From NCBI RefSeq assembly GCF_000203795.2, contig NW_006281106.1:563302-627301 (forward strand): DNA of 64,000 bases. Reading direction: 5' to 3'. Source of the stretch: Batrachochytrium dendrobatidis JAM81 (lineage: Eukaryota > Chytridiomycota > Chytridiomycetes > Rhizophydiales). Position numbers and translations under genes: made by a program. The notes under the pieces were generated by a model. It worked only from the letters and a program-made list of their open reading frames with translations. It was not told the origin of the DNA and did not search any database. Below are positions 1 to 12,080 of this stretch, one piece after another; position 1 is the first letter of the stretch; the number at the start of each line of letters is the position of its first letter.

Positions 1-173
1 GCGTATTGGCTAATAAATCCTCAACACTGGATTTGAATGCCATGGTGGCACATGCATGACTATAAAACAGTTGGATTCAAGATCTACCAATCGGCTGCAG
101 TCGACTGGTTTCATCCATCTTGAAGAATTCCAGTATTGTTATACTGCTCTTACTGTTTGATATATTGACAGCA

Positions 174-2292
174 ATGAATTCTAGCAGCAGCAGTAGTAGC
201 AGTAGTAGCAGTGATGATGGTGATAGAGGGTTTAGAGAACAGTATGGGAACACACAGCTATCGTCTGTTTTTGGTGACGGCAGTGCTGCACCAATGCCAT
301 CTGCCATGTCTGTAGGCAGCATCGACAATGGGCTCACTCCACTTGGACTCCCTCTTAACCAATCAACTACTAAACTATCCAGCAATACCTTCAACTGTCC
401 TGGGTCGTCTGCTTCCTTGCAGACTTTGTCGTCCATGGCATCAAGTCTTGTAGCAAGTCCGTTTGCTTCAAGTAAAAGTATACACCTTGGAAACTGCGAC
501 AGACCACCGCTACCTCCCAGCAATCTGTCTATTGCATCAACTAGATTCCACTCATACAAAGCTGATGGCAACACCACCAGTGCATATAGCACTCCTGGGA
601 AGCAAAGTGGATTGAGATTAAATATGAGTATGAACATCACTGATGCCTCTGCTACTGACGCTGGCTGTGAGGCTCCTGTATATTCTAAAATGGTGGGATT
701 TGGATGTGAGAGTATGAGTGGAGGTAGCGATCTAGGAAGTCCCATGAGCATTGGTTCAATGGATGAATCTCCGTTTAGCATCAATCGCAAAAGTCAAATC
801 CGTCGTCAAACATCATATGCTCTGTTCAGTAGAACATCGGCCCCTACTACCCCTACTGCAAACCGTCGTATGAGTCTAGATTTCGGTGACGGCCTTGCTA
901 ATAACGGCATTCTATCTACGGTAAATCCTTGCATTGACTCTTGTATGTCTATTTGATTGGCATGAATGTTTTGAAAAGCTTATTTAAAATCTCTCAAATT
1001 ATATCAAATCATATATAGCCTGCACCTAAAAGCATTCACCGTATCTTGGACAGTCTTAAAAAAGAATCCAGGCCATTTGAATCCGAGATTGAACACGAAC
1101 GAGTGACAAACACTGAAGTTGCCAAGATATTCGCAGATCCACAATCACCTATGCAAATGGGTTCTGTCACTCCACCAGATATTCCTGGATCTTCTATTTA
1201 CATTGAAGGGGTATGGTGTAAATGTTTAAATTGTCCAAGGCTGCTGCTTGATTTGCTCATCTGCGTTTAATTTGATTAGGAAACCGTATCTATTACTCCT
1301 CGTACCCCTATACCAGTATCCCAACTAAAAGATCCGCTAATTTATTACTCTCAAACATCAAAACTTAATCCAGAAAGCAGCGTATGTTTTGTCATGTATT
1401 AATCAAATATTATTTTATCATCAATGGTGCTTTTCTAAACCTTTATATTTCAATTAGTTTTTATCAAGGCGAGAGCAATCTACCTCACCATCATCTCCGC
1501 TGCTCCTTTGCACAAGAAGTAAACGGAAACGTAAGCCATTTGTCACCCTATCAGTATACTATACCCGTATCACTAAACCATTGTTTTGGATTTGCTTAAA
1601 CAACCTTAGTATCGACAACAGAGTTTGTTTTGGATCGAATTGAAGGAACACGTTCAGTTAAACGTGCTTACCATCGTCTTCCTTCCTCACCGCGTACTCT
1701 TGTTTCTCCTTCGACCATATCTCTATGCTCATCGGGTTCGCATGTTATTCCCAACGCACCTGCGCCTGTGCGTCCAGCATGTCTACCCTCCAACGCCCAT
1801 CTCAATGGACTTTTCACATCTATGATTCATGGTCAGGTAGGACACATGGGACGTTCACGATCAGGAAGCGGATCTAGCATATCCAGTATGTCAAGTATGA
1901 TTTCTGATCGTACGCATACCATGGTACCTGCTACATCATACATGGCTATGGATCGCACATCTAGTTTATTGGGTGGTTCATTGGGAGCCCATACGATTCC
2001 AAACTTTTCACACCAGATTTCATCATTAGAACCTGGCACTATGCATGACAATAAGGGGATTTCAGACTTGGAACAATTGTCTGAATCGGAACCTATTCAA
2101 CCCCTGTTTTTTTCACAAACTAACCCAATGTTGCATACTTCAATCCATGTATCAAATCAGTCGGGAAATTCCATGCATACATCTCCTAAACATGTTGGAT
2201 ATTCTCGTCCTGGTGTTCCCATGCTCAATTTGTCGGGTGCAGGAACGGATTTTTCACGTATGTCATTGTCAGATGAAAACGTACATAAATAA
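174..2292 (+). CDS. Ser-rich protein of unknown function, five exons
   Basis: I do not recognise the family. Five exons join in frame: 174-920, 1019-1210, 1280-1381, 1458-1530 and 1610-2292, giving about 598 residues. The protein starts with a run of serines encoded by an AGC/AGT repeat. It is then low-complexity and rich in Ser, Thr, Pro and Met, with basic Ser sites such as RRMSLDF and RRQTSY that look like kinase targets. A short charged segment (HRILDSLKKE, exon 2) and a segment TEFVLDRIEGTRS (start of exon 5) are the least disordered parts and probably the conserved motifs. No membrane segment or signal peptide is seen. The ATG at 174 is chosen because it opens the long frame. A polypyrimidine-AG stretch ending at 170 could instead be an acceptor for an upstream exon. 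It converges on the kelch gene, about 100 bp between stops. Probably a regulatory or cell-cycle-type disordered protein, which is inference only. Confidence 0.6.
181..216 (+). repeat. AGC/AGT trinucleotide repeat coding for poly-Ser
   Basis: About eleven serine codons alternate AGC and AGT in an almost pure trinucleotide run at the N-terminus of the Ser-rich protein. This is a coding microsatellite likely to vary in length between isolates. Confidence 0.8.
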
Positions 2293-2393
2293 ATGTTATG
2301 AATCACTCGTATATGTTATGAACTGAAAATATTTAATGTGAAATTCAAATATATATTTAATAAAACGACTATATTGAGGTGGTATACGCCAAG

Positions 2394-5300
2394 CTATGGA
2401 TCTACACCTGTGTTTCTAATGGTCAACGTATCTCGTACATAAGGTCTTTGATGAGGTAGCTGATGGATGCAATCGTGAGGCTCAAGCACAGTGATGATTC
2501 CTTTGCAAGGTACATCTTTCATCTGTTCAGTGGTAATCACCATGGGTCCATGACCAATTCCATCGTGTATATCATTTACATCTACTTCAATTGAAGCTAC
2601 TGAAGGGGACAATAACATTGAGTGGGGCGAAGTGGATGCTATTGACTCTGGTTTACTCACAAACGAGCTGGGCGGTATTGAAAAAAGCATGGACAATGGA
2701 TGTTTCGGTGTATGAGGCGATACCAATGATACAGTAGACTTTGATCGTTGGGGTCCGCTAAAAGGGGACATCAATATAGTGGAATGATGCGAAACAAGTT
2801 TAGATTTGTGTTGCCAAAATGATGTTGCTCGAGATGTGGCATCTGTGGGAGTGTATTTGTCGAGTGATTCATCTTTAAAAAGTCCTTGAGTTTGAATATG
2901 CAATGGTTTTTTAAACCGTCGCTTTCGATCAAGATTTGTCGTGTTGGTATTGAGTAATGAGATATGCTGTAACTCTGGTTCAAGACTACTCAAATTTGAA
3001 TCTGTAGCAAGCTGAGTGCTTGAAAAGCAAACTGAAGTTTCTTTTGATTTAGGTGATGAATTTGCATGAAAGGGAAGAGTTTCAAAAGATGGCAATGGCA
3101 TACTTTTTTTTGAAAATGAAGAAATGCTAAATACAGTACTAAGACGCTTCAATGCTGTTTGAATTAGACGCTTTTCAGGAGAAACCACGGCTGGAGAGTG
3201 AGTTTCAGTATTGGTAATTGCTGGAAATTCAGCTGGAGTAGATAAATGACCAAAATCTTGAAATCCGCTTTCCTTGCCATATTCAAACGGAATCCATTGC
3301 ATAGATCGAACGGATGGCGTAGCGTCTTCAGTTTGGCTATGGTATGTTGGTTTTGTAAGGCAATGGTTGCGGGATGTATTAAGCATATCTTGTAAACACG
3401 GGATTGCTAAATCAATTGAACTGTCAGAAGTAATTTGTATGTTTGAACTGGCTAGTGTATTTGGTTTAGCAGGAGTTGATTTATCACTGAAATCTTTACT
3501 TGAAAGTGATGATTCGGAACATGGCAAAATAGTCGATACTCGTCGAGATTCGTCGGAAAACACCAGCGGGGGTAAATTTTGTAAACTATCAAATGGAGTC
3601 ACTGGAACGGAAGTAGGTGATGTTCCAGGACATGGATACGCAATTGCCTTTGATTTAGAAGCCATCATGTGTTGTGTTTTATCCAAACTCTCTTTGCTAC
3701 AAAGTGAAGTAGAGTTTGGAATACTAATTTTTACCAACGGCCAGTCTTCAAGTTGGATCAAACTGTGGGGTCGCTCCTTATCGCAACAAAAAGATGGAGG
3801 TGGGATCGTTAGTGTACTTTCATTGACTGATTTCAACCTTTGTTCGTCATCACCAGCAATCACACCAACAATATTTCGAGCCGTGTTTTCCAAACACCAG
3901 CTTTGAACATGTGCTCGTAATGGCCTTGTTGGCTCACTCGGTAAACTACCGGTTTCTGCGTTTTGTGAAGAGAATCGAGTGTGTAATTGACTATTTATAC
4001 TGCTGTAACTGATCACACTTTCACGGCTTACACTGCGCAATCGGCGCTGAAGTGGTTGGGAATGAACGTTTTTTGAGCTATATTTCTGTGCTGTGTTGAT
4101 GGCCAGTTTTACCATAATAACTGCAAATAATCCGAGGAAAATTGCAAATGCAATATACCCAGCAGACCCCGGAAATGCCCATAATGAAAGATTAGTTTTA
4201 GTAGATCGAGGTAGAGTTGTATTGTCAGGTGTGAGTGGTTCTTGAAAAGTGAGAATAGGTGACGCGCTCCATGTCCAGGATTTAAAATTAAGAAAATAAG
4301 CTCCATCAGTCAAAACTCGAGATTGTAGGTCAATCCCACCCCATACCATGATGGTTTCGTTGTCAAGGAGCGCAACAGAATGATAGAGCCTAGGAGATGG
4401 ACCATCGCCATCTGGAATGTGCTTAATCCATAAGATTGTATCGGGTAAGTCTTGAATATGAAGCGACCAGACATCGTTAAACACCGAGGTGACAGTATAA
4501 TTGGTGCTCAATACACCACCGCCAAAAACGAGGTAGGCGTCGAGTATGGGGATAAATACCATTGCGTTTCGGACTCCAGTTCGTGCTGATGGTGTGGTAT
4601 TTATCAGATCTATTTCAGTGAAATTGTGAGATGATTGAGAGTTGGATTGCACTGCTGGATATGATATTATCCATGTATTGATATCGGTTACTGTACACGC
4701 ATTTGTGACTGATGGCAATAGTTGATTGTCTACAGTAGTATAAACTTGACCAAAGCATGAAATTAGGTATGGATGAACAAGAAATGAAGCATGATCAGAT
4801 ATGGGTAATGTTGCGTTTATGGGCTGTAGAATTGACCATGCTTGTGTGGCTAGATCATAAAGCAGAATCGAGTTTTCGGGACCAGTTGGTCCTATTCCAC
4901 CAAAAACAATTCCACGATTGTCAATCGGATCCCAAACACTCGAGTGTCGATACCTATGCAAATGAGTGCTATTAAATGTGGGTTGTAATGACGGTTGACT
5001 GGAACCGATCATTGGCATTGAGTCTGTCGATGCAGTGACTGAAAGCGAGTACGCCGAAGAGTTCACAAACTGCAATACTTGACCTACACTCAAGTTGCTT
5101 GTATTGGTTTGCGGATGCATAATGCTGGAATTATTGCTCGAGACTATTTGCCCGCCTGATTCTATAGATGGAACCACGCATCCCATGATTGATATTAACA
5201 TTGAGGCAACAAGATGCATTGTGCAGCCGATCCTAGGGGTGTACTCAACGGGGAGTTTCACCTGTAAACACACTACACTCCATGTAGTATTTTTGGTTAA

Positions 5301-5800
5301 CCGACACTGAGCAACACCAGGCTTGATTCCAAATTGTGATTGGACTGGAAACGCTCTTGGTGGTGTTTGTTTACGAGAGTTTAATCGATCTATCAACAAC
5401 AAGATTTACATAAAAACAGAGTCAAATGTTCAAGACTGGTCTTTCAGGATCTATGTCTTGCCAAATCATAGACTATCAGCACAAGAACCATGACAAACTT
5501 ACTGCTAAAGATATCCAAAGACACAACTTCTTGTATGTTTGTCTGAACAGGTGCTAGTGACAGAGTACTGGTCAAGTTTGAAATATCTTTAAAAGGCACT
5601 TTTGGAATTGAACTATTTTGAGGTACATTTTGCAGTATAATGGATGATGGAATACTGTTTCGTCTATCAACTTGAATGTCATGTTTAATTTGGTCGCGAA
5701 CAGGTAGATTGTCCAGTGCGGCAAACTCTCCTTGTATAAACAGAGTGTTATTCAGCATCACCACTGCAGCATCGACAGAATAGAAGGACACATTGGCCAT
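2394..5800 (-). CDS. Kelch-repeat single-pass membrane protein
   Basis: Two exons, 5503-5800 and 2394-5389, join in frame across a GTAAGT...AG intron to give about 1097 residues. The N-terminal half carries kelch-type blade motifs: HSSVWDPIDNRGIVFGG, then RNAMVFIPILDAYLVFGGG followed by NDVWSLHI, then SPRLYHSVALLDNETIMVWGG. Many N-glycosylation sequons suggest it is luminal or extracellular. A hydrophobic segment, AGYIAFAIFLGLFAVIMVKLAI (broken here for length: AGYIAFAIFLGLF then AVIMVKLAI), follows at about 4110-4170. A long Ser/Pro-rich cytoplasmic tail of over 500 residues with many possible phosphorylation sites comes after it. This layout is known in fungal kelch/galactose-oxidase-like membrane proteins. 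Exon 1 lacks a clear signal peptide. An internal Met at 5219 begins a signal-like hydrophobic stretch, so either an upstream exon is missing or translation starts there. Its ligand and partner are unknown. Confidence 0.65.
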
Positions 5801-6212
5801 TGGTATAATGTAGTATTTCTAGATTCAATGGTTTGCTTTCAATCTACAAAATTCATAATTCAATACAGTAAAACTGTTAAATAGTGGCACCTTGACTTGA
5901 AGCGGAAAACTCAACTCCGCTTTGATCGTAATTTTCATATGGAAATCAGCCCAAAATCAGATAAATTCGGCGTTTAAAAAGCCTGACTTGTTATATCAGT
6001 AAAACGTTGTGCAATTCACTGCGTACCTTCAAGACCTGCCTTTGAGGGTAGCAGTATTCGTCAAGTATGCACTGTATCAGTTGATGACAGCTTTGTCACT
6101 TGCACTAGCAATGGATTTAATGCTTTGCTTAATCACCAAGCTAATAGAAACTATACCTTGACAAGTCAACCCTAAAACTCGATGACACGTTTCCAAACAA
6201 ATCGTATTCGCA
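5801..6212. other. Intergenic stretch upstream of the kelch gene
   Basis: No convincing gene. It holds the likely promoter of the kelch gene and, at about 5998-6174 on the plus strand, an open frame of about 58 codons without a start codon (see findings). The repeat element begins at 6213. Confidence 0.4.
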
Positions 6213-6646
6213 GCCGTATTCACGTAAAGTGGAACATTAAATAACTGCGCGAATGTTTATATTGCAGTTCAAGTCAGTTCTACACCTGCTCGATCTTCAA
6301 TTCTCCCTTTCCACAAACTGACTATTAGGACACAAATATGTCCGAGTTTTTAGAATACAACATGTGCTTTATTCACAACATCAAAATAATCCAGTCCAAT
6401 ATTGTGATGGATGAATCTGGTGATCGTACAATGTATGGCTATGCCAAAAAACAATCTCAGTTCAAAACTACCGTTGGATTGCGTGAGCATCATATGATGG
6501 GCGGTGTGTTTATTCAATTGAGAATTCTATTGAGGAAACAGTGCGGTCAATTTCTAGTGGAAAGCGCAACAAATATTTAACCACTTTTTATTTCAAAGCA
6601 AAATTAAAGTCACTGCAAAAGTGTTCCATTTTACGTGAATACGATT
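6213..6646 (+). mobile_element. MITE-like repeat, copy 1
   Basis: It starts GCCGTATTCACGTAAAGTGG and ends with the inverted form CATTTTACGTGAATACG. The interior shares landmarks with the other copies: TAGAATACAAC, GATGAATCTGGTGATCG TACAATG, and CATCATATGATGG followed by GTGTGTTTATTC. Its distal end lies 23 bp past the myotubularin stop codon. The 80-codon frame inside it is not conserved in other copies and is not called. Confidence 0.8.
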
Positions 6647-6669
6647 GTAAATAAACCAAACTAAGACGG

Positions 6670-9600
6670 CTAAACAAAGTTGGATGGTATGTCGGATGTC
6701 GGATCAACAGTTTGTAGCGGCGTTCCATTATCGTTGCTTTCTGTCCTGGTAGATGATGCCCAAGGATTAGACAAGGTCGGCCTGCTTACTCGCTTTGATC
6801 CTGTTGATGATAGTGAAGTAGAACCCATCGTATAGGGATGTTCCATTGTTATAGGCAATTCATCAAACTGTGAGCTAGTGGTTGGACGCACTGATTTCAA
6901 TGTAGGAATCAGTGGTGAAAACAAGGGGTCGTTAGAAGCTGTATCAATGCTTTCAAGAAGGCCAGATGATTGGATTGACGCACTGGACGCAGACGGTCTA
7001 TCTAATGAAAAATAAGGTTTAGTAAAAGCACTGGAACCTGCAGAGGATTTTGATACGCTGATATCTAACGGATCATCAGTTTTAGGTTTTGCTAATTGCT
7101 GTGACTGATTAGCACGATTGACAGGAAACGGGCCATTTTTGATGTAGAATGAAGTCCAAAACCTCAAGTTGGATGTGGAAGGGAAAAGAATACTGTGATC
7201 TTGACTAATTGCGCCTGGTACACCTAGCATACTAACGCGTCCAGTACCTGATCCGCACGATAAAGGATCGACACTAGAAGACTCTCCAGAGTTGGAATTG
7301 TCAAGAGTTGTGGCATTGAGAGTGGCAGTGAGAGACTGACAGGTGGGATCTGATTTATCTACTGTTTGCGTAGAGTTGGGATGAGCAGACGGTGATGTTT
7401 CAAGTGGTGGAGTGTACAGAGGATTCAAAAAAGATTCGCGATTAACAGCAATGTGGTCCCAAATGGACACTGTAGCGTTTTGAATACATGCATTGTCGTT
7501 CCCTTCGCTTGAAGTGTTTACACCTGGCTCGGATGCCACTCCTGAAACACCTATACTATTTCCCAACAAAACGTTCTTAGAACCGTCATTCATGCCATTT
7601 GAAGCACCCTTGCTTGTATTCAAGGTAAATTCTCGACGCTCGCGCTCATTATTAAACAAAAATGTACCAAACTGGCAAGAGTATAGATGGATAAACAAAA
7701 ATCCAAGAAGCCGCTCGTCAAATTCAAAATGATTCGGAAATTGTGTCCAGAGTTGATATAAACAGTCGAGAAATTGTGGAAACACGGGAGAAATTTCTCT
7801 CGGAGCTACATTATTTGGAGTCAAAGTTTCTGAAGATGCCAATATGGACGGTTGGCTCACAGCGGATGAGTATACAGATGATATATTTTGAGTAGAGTCT
7901 AAAGATGTCGAGCCAGATGAAATCCCAAAAAAGCTTTTTTTCCCACTGTCAAGAAAAGACTTGGCGGCACTTGAAAATGATGCCGATACGCTTTTACTGG
8001 CGACTTGGAATTGAGTGGCCATGATCTGCGTGGTACTGTTTGCGACGGATCCAACAGAACCGGCGCTTGTATTTGATCCATAAGTACTGACACCACTTTC
8101 TGCAGATAGTGATGGTGAATCGTGGCACAGATGTCCACAGCGATCTTTGAATTTGTGTCCAAAGGAAACCCATTCTTTTTCAAGAAGAACCTGTAAACCA
8201 TCAATAGTGCGATAATAAGGATCTAGGCATAATTGTGCCAATGACGAAAGCTGAGCAGTCCGATCCCATCCGTCACTGGTAGTCCCATGAAATCAGTAGA
8301 TTTATTAAACCCTGAAAATACAAAATAAATAACAAAGAATTGCTATAATACCTGCAATGAACAAGAACATGTGCATTGTGAAGGTGGACGCTTTGGACAA
8401 TTTGTAGTGTGCCATCCAAAATATTGCGAATATGTTTAAGCCATCCTGATCGATCCAACGCAGATTTGGAAATATGTGTGGTTTCAGGGGATACAAAAGC
8501 TAAACACGTTGCAAAGTTGTTAAATATTTAGTTGGAGCATATATAAAGCACTAGAAAAGCAGATACAACACATACCATCAAATAGCTTATTAAAACTATC
8601 GCGTACAACGTGAATATTATCGATTCCAAGATACGAAATTCGGCATCCCTTGTAGTTTTCAGAGCTTTCAGTTCCTGCACCCATTGCAGTTTGAGCGATT
8701 GCGTTTGTGGTTGGTCGAGCATCAATAATAAGATTAGTAAACCCAGGCTTTGGGACTGTTGATGCACTGGCAAAAATAGCTTCGACAAGCTTTTCATCTT
8801 GAATAGATCGAGCATGTTTTAATCCAATCATGGGCTGACTTGAGCGAGTAATAGACATTTGGTTTGTGCGATGAATATAGCTTAGTGCTGGAATTCGACT
8901 TTTGCTTCGAAACTTTCCTATATGCTTCAATACATTGTCGCTGATTCGAGATGGAACGGCTAATATTGCTGGATATGTGGGTGAATACTATCAAACAGCA
9001 ATCACAGTCAGCCTTCAAGTATAAAATTTGCATTGGGCAGGTATTAATCTGAACCAAACACTATTACGGCAAAAGTACACACATGATAATTTTGGTTGAT
9101 TGTCGATAGTCTCCATGAAGCGCAAGTAGACCCAACTCCCATGCGACTGGCATACTCGATGTTAGGATCAAAAACGGACCAACCACGAGAAGGAAGTGGT
9201 TCTGAAAGTTCCTTTTTGTATGTAAATGCAAACACCTGATTCAATGAAGCTTAACAAGGTAAATTCCAAAGATTGATATTTTAAAAACTGGTAATGATGA
9301 TAAACGTCAAACGGCTAATCCCAACAAAGCCACAAATACCTACTTATGTTCATGCCTCGTTGCATTGCTGTATATGCCGTTGCAGCATCCAAATCTTGTG
9401 CAAAATATATTTTGAGAGCCAGGAAATATCTAAGGGTGATATAGATTGGATATAGACCGTCGGGTGTTGGAAATTTGCGATCTATGGATACAATAGTAGA
9501 CAGCCAGATCTAACCAAATATGCAAATTGCCACATTGGATTAAAAAGCGATTTATAACTTTGGATGTTATCAAGAATCTGACCAAACACTGCATTCCTTC

Positions 9601-10069
9601 AAACGCAGCTGAGCATATCAACACTTGTGTATATCCAAGTTATAATGTATCTCCTTATGCCAGTACTATTTTACCACTGACTGAATATACTCTTTTCAGA
9701 TATAGACAGATTTAAAAACTAGCATACAGGATATGCCAAGACACTGTACCGTTTGCAGATCCTTATCGACGAGACTGGTGGCGGATGGGTTGAACAGCAT
9801 TACATGGGGAGTAAGGGTGATTCCTCCAGTAAAGGCTGTAGGAGACCTTCCCTTTTCAATACGCACATTGGCTATCTCCTAGAAAGGGTTTATAATTGAT
9901 AAAAGAGCGACCATTAGTCTAGTCCAATATAGCAGTAAATGTTGAAAGTGGATCAATACAAGCACTCTGTAGAGTTGACTAAAGAGACTGACAAAGTGGG
10001 GTTTATTAAATATCTCAACAGTATTACAGTCTAGTACGAGATACCCACCACTTTTGTAGTTGAAGTCAT
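6670..10069 (-). CDS. Myotubularin-family phosphoinositide 3-phosphatase
   Basis: Removes the 3-phosphate of PI3P and PI(3,5)P2 on endosomal membranes (family knowledge). The catalytic signature HCSDGWDRT is complete but split by a 76-bp intron (8276-8351) within the Ser codon after the active-site Cys. After it come LCLDPYYRTIDGLQ and EWVSFGHKFKDRCGH, all classic myotubularin motifs. Upstream are NNQxx-type elements: a GWSVFDPNIEY / GVGSTCASWRLSTIN block, and a GRAM-like N-terminal exon (EIANVRIEKG...FTGGITLTPHVM, 9771-9892). Downstream are FPNHFEFDERLLGFLFIHLYS and WDHIAVNRESFLNPLY. The C-terminal tail is Ser-rich and no FYVE or PH domain was seen. The proposed first exon, 10049-10069 (seven codons, ATG at 10069), is tentative. 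Cys and Arg are present, so it should be active rather than a pseudophosphatase. It resembles fungal Ymr1 and animal MTMs. Confidence 0.88.
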
Positions 10070-10133
10070 TGAGAAAGCTTCAACTATCAACTCGATGTTG
10101 GTTTTTGAAAATTGAAGTTTCAACTGAAATTGT

Positions 10134-10195
10134 ATTCTTTACTAAATGAATTGATTCTAATTAGCAATTCTTTTACTAAACGAATCGATTCTAAT
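10134..10195 (+). repeat. Two-copy direct repeat of about 29 bp
   Basis: ATTCTTTACTAAATGAATTG ATTCTAAT at 10134-10161 is repeated at 10167-10195 with three differences (TTTTAC, ACGAATCG). It lies between the myotubularin promoter and the 3' end of the SANT-like gene. Confidence 0.75.
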
Positions 10196-10341
10196 GCTTT
10201 TCCTACAAGAAATTAAATATTGTTTCAAACCCATTCATTAGATTAAAATTCGACAAAACAGTAATAGTTGCATTCATTGTTGAAACATCCGATAGGGCTG
10301 CAATTTTAAAAACCCAAAATAAAGTATAGTTCTTACAGTTA

Positions 10342-11400
10342 TTACAAAGGCAACTGAAGATCACAGACGGACATGACATAGGCGCGACGAGTATCCGGCA
10401 GCATTGCATTGTACATTTCAGCTGCATTCTCTTCGCGCAAATGTTGGATAAAGGTGCACCGAGTTAATGCGTCTACCTCTGTCTGGAATGCTTTTTCAAA
10501 ACTTATGATGGCCTGTTGCAACTCGCTTGGCTTTTGTGGTGAAGAATCAGAGTTTAGTGATTCAGAGATACTGCCGGATTTTTGAGCGAGCTCAAGCAAA
10601 GCATTGACCAAGGAAGATGTAAACTGATGCCGTTTGTGCTTGTTAAAATATGTGTCATGATCATTGAGATCTGGATTGTTTTCTTGATCCTGAATGCTGC
10701 CATTGCTAGTTGGATTCCGTGCAGACTGTTCCACTGCGGCGTGCGTATGAGATTTTGACGAAGATGTAGACTCTAAACGGCGTTTGGATGTGGTCTTGGT
10801 AGCAGCGCTGGGTAATCCAGCAGGTGTAACGATCTGAGATGGTATTTGGGCTGCTTTGGGTGTACTTTTTAGCATTAAAGGCGATGCAAGCACCTTATCG
10901 CCTGCATCAGACACCATCAGATCTGGTGAGTGATGATACGGAGTCGGCTGTTGCGATCCAGCGATTGAAGGTGTTGGAGACGACGATGCCAAATTGTCGG
11001 GCAACTTGACATCTGCAAAAATCACATGCAGATCGTCATAACAGTAGAGTGGATGAGTTCGCAAATCTGCAGCTCTAGGGTACACACTGATAAAGTCGGC
11101 CCAGACTTGATCCGAAGCAGTTGGAAGTTTGGACTCTTCATCCCATCCAAAGTTGGAATTATCTTTAATCGCCCTCAACAGCTTGTATTTAGCTCGTAAT
11201 GCATTGAATTGGTTTTTCAATTGGCCATAATCGTAATTGTTGCCTGTAAGTTTGTTGAATTCGTCTACAATCATTACCCAGCCTTCCTTTTTAAACCCTC
11301 CTGCTCCAGTTGCCATCTTCATGATATGCTCCGCTTTTGCAACCGAAGCTAAAGCACTCTTGTTTTCATCCGTCCAGCTTGCCACTGAGTTTATTTTCAT
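10342..11400 (-). CDS. Myb/SANT-like DNA-binding domain protein
   Basis: A single exon of 352 residues. Residues about 5-125 match the Myb/SANT-like domain (Myb_DNA-bind_3 type) pattern: WTDENKSALASVAKAE, GFKKEGWVMIVDEFNKLTG, YDYGQLKNQFNALRAKYKLL, and the trailing FGWDEESKLPTASDQVWADF followed by HPLYCYDDLHVIF. A Ser/Pro/Thr-rich linker with a basic TTSKRRLES patch (possible nuclear signal) follows. A short helical C-terminus ends in EENAAEMYNAMLPDTRRAYV. In plants and fungi this domain is often found in proteins derived from or related to Harbinger-type transposon partners. No transposase core is nearby, so it looks like a host transcription or chromatin factor. The start is supported by a CTAGCGACAATGAGA box 32-46 bp upstream of the ATG, also seen upstream of the gene at 30245. 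Confidence 0.75.
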   Translation of the reverse strand: MKINSVASWTDENKSALASVAKAEHIMKMATGAGGFKKEGWVMIVDEFNKLTGNNYDYGQLKNQFNALRAKYKLLRAIKDNSNFGWDEESKLPTASDQVWADFISVYPRAADLRTHPLYCYDDLHVIFADVKLPDNLASSSPTPSIAGSQQPTPYHHSPDLMVSDAGDKVLASPLMLKSTPKAAQIPSQIVTPAGLPSAATKTTSKRRLESTSSSKSHTHAAVEQSARNPTSNGSIQDQENNPDLNDHDTYFNKHKRHQFTSSLVNALLELAQKSGSISESLNSDSSPQKPSELQQAIISFEKAFQTEVDALTRCTFIQHLREENAAEMYNAMLPDTRRAYVMSVCDLQLPL

Positions 11401-12080
11401 TTGAAGTCAGCTTTGGAATTTGAATTTTACAACTAGCGACAATGAGATGAAAACAGGAGAAAAATTATTTTTCTGGTTACATTTTAACCAACTTTTTCAG
11501 TTTGAAACATTCCGATTGCAGCATTTTCAAAACGTGAATTCTTTGTAAAACTGCATAATGGGTTTAGGTTAGCAATACACTATAAATGAAATGCTAAAGA
11601 TTGTGTCAAGACCAAACGAGTGTCATTGTCCTACATTTAATTAACAAGATTAGACTGTTCTGAAAACTGGTTGTGCCAACACATCAGTTTGTCGCTGTCA
11701 TACAAAAGATATAAACAATAAATGCTCCTACCATTCAAATCAGCAATCTACTAATGTATGTAAAAGAACATGATCAAACAAGAACCAAGCCCGAAAGCGC
11801 GATTGAATCGATTTTATGCAAGCACCAAAAACTGAATTACATTCCAATCATTGAAAACCTAACGAGTTTCAATCTCCAGATAAACAAACGATTTATTAAG
11901 GTGGAATGATTTCACATGAGTTGGTCAAAATGTTCAATCAAGACTTGTGTAAAACATTCAAGTAGCCCAGTGGGTAAAAGAATTCACAAATGAAAAAGGC
12001 AAATAGTCGAGTAATAATAATAGGAATGGTGGGGTGTGTGATATATGAAAAGCAAGTGTGGTTTGAAAACGCATTTGCTA
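11401..12080. other. Intergenic region with a degenerate dispersed repeat
   Basis: No gene recognised. Positions about 11505-11830 resemble 17440-17780 in the same order: GCAGCATTTTCAAAACGTGA, later ATAAACAATAAATGCTCC, CATTCAAATCAGCAATC and AGCCCGAAAG. The remainder holds the 3' flank of the C2H2 gene. Confidence 0.5.

Noticed and set aside
77..790. 237-codon open frame on the minus strand
   Set aside because: It is the antisense of the Ser-rich exon; its Leu/Leu/Leu run is simply the complement of the AGC repeat and it has no family motif.
3274..3906. 210-codon open frame on the plus strand
   Set aside because: Antisense of the long cytoplasmic tail of the kelch protein, without recognisable motifs.
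6338..6580. 80-codon frame inside repeat copy 1
   Set aside because: The other copies of the repeat do not preserve this frame, so it is not a transposase or accessory gene.
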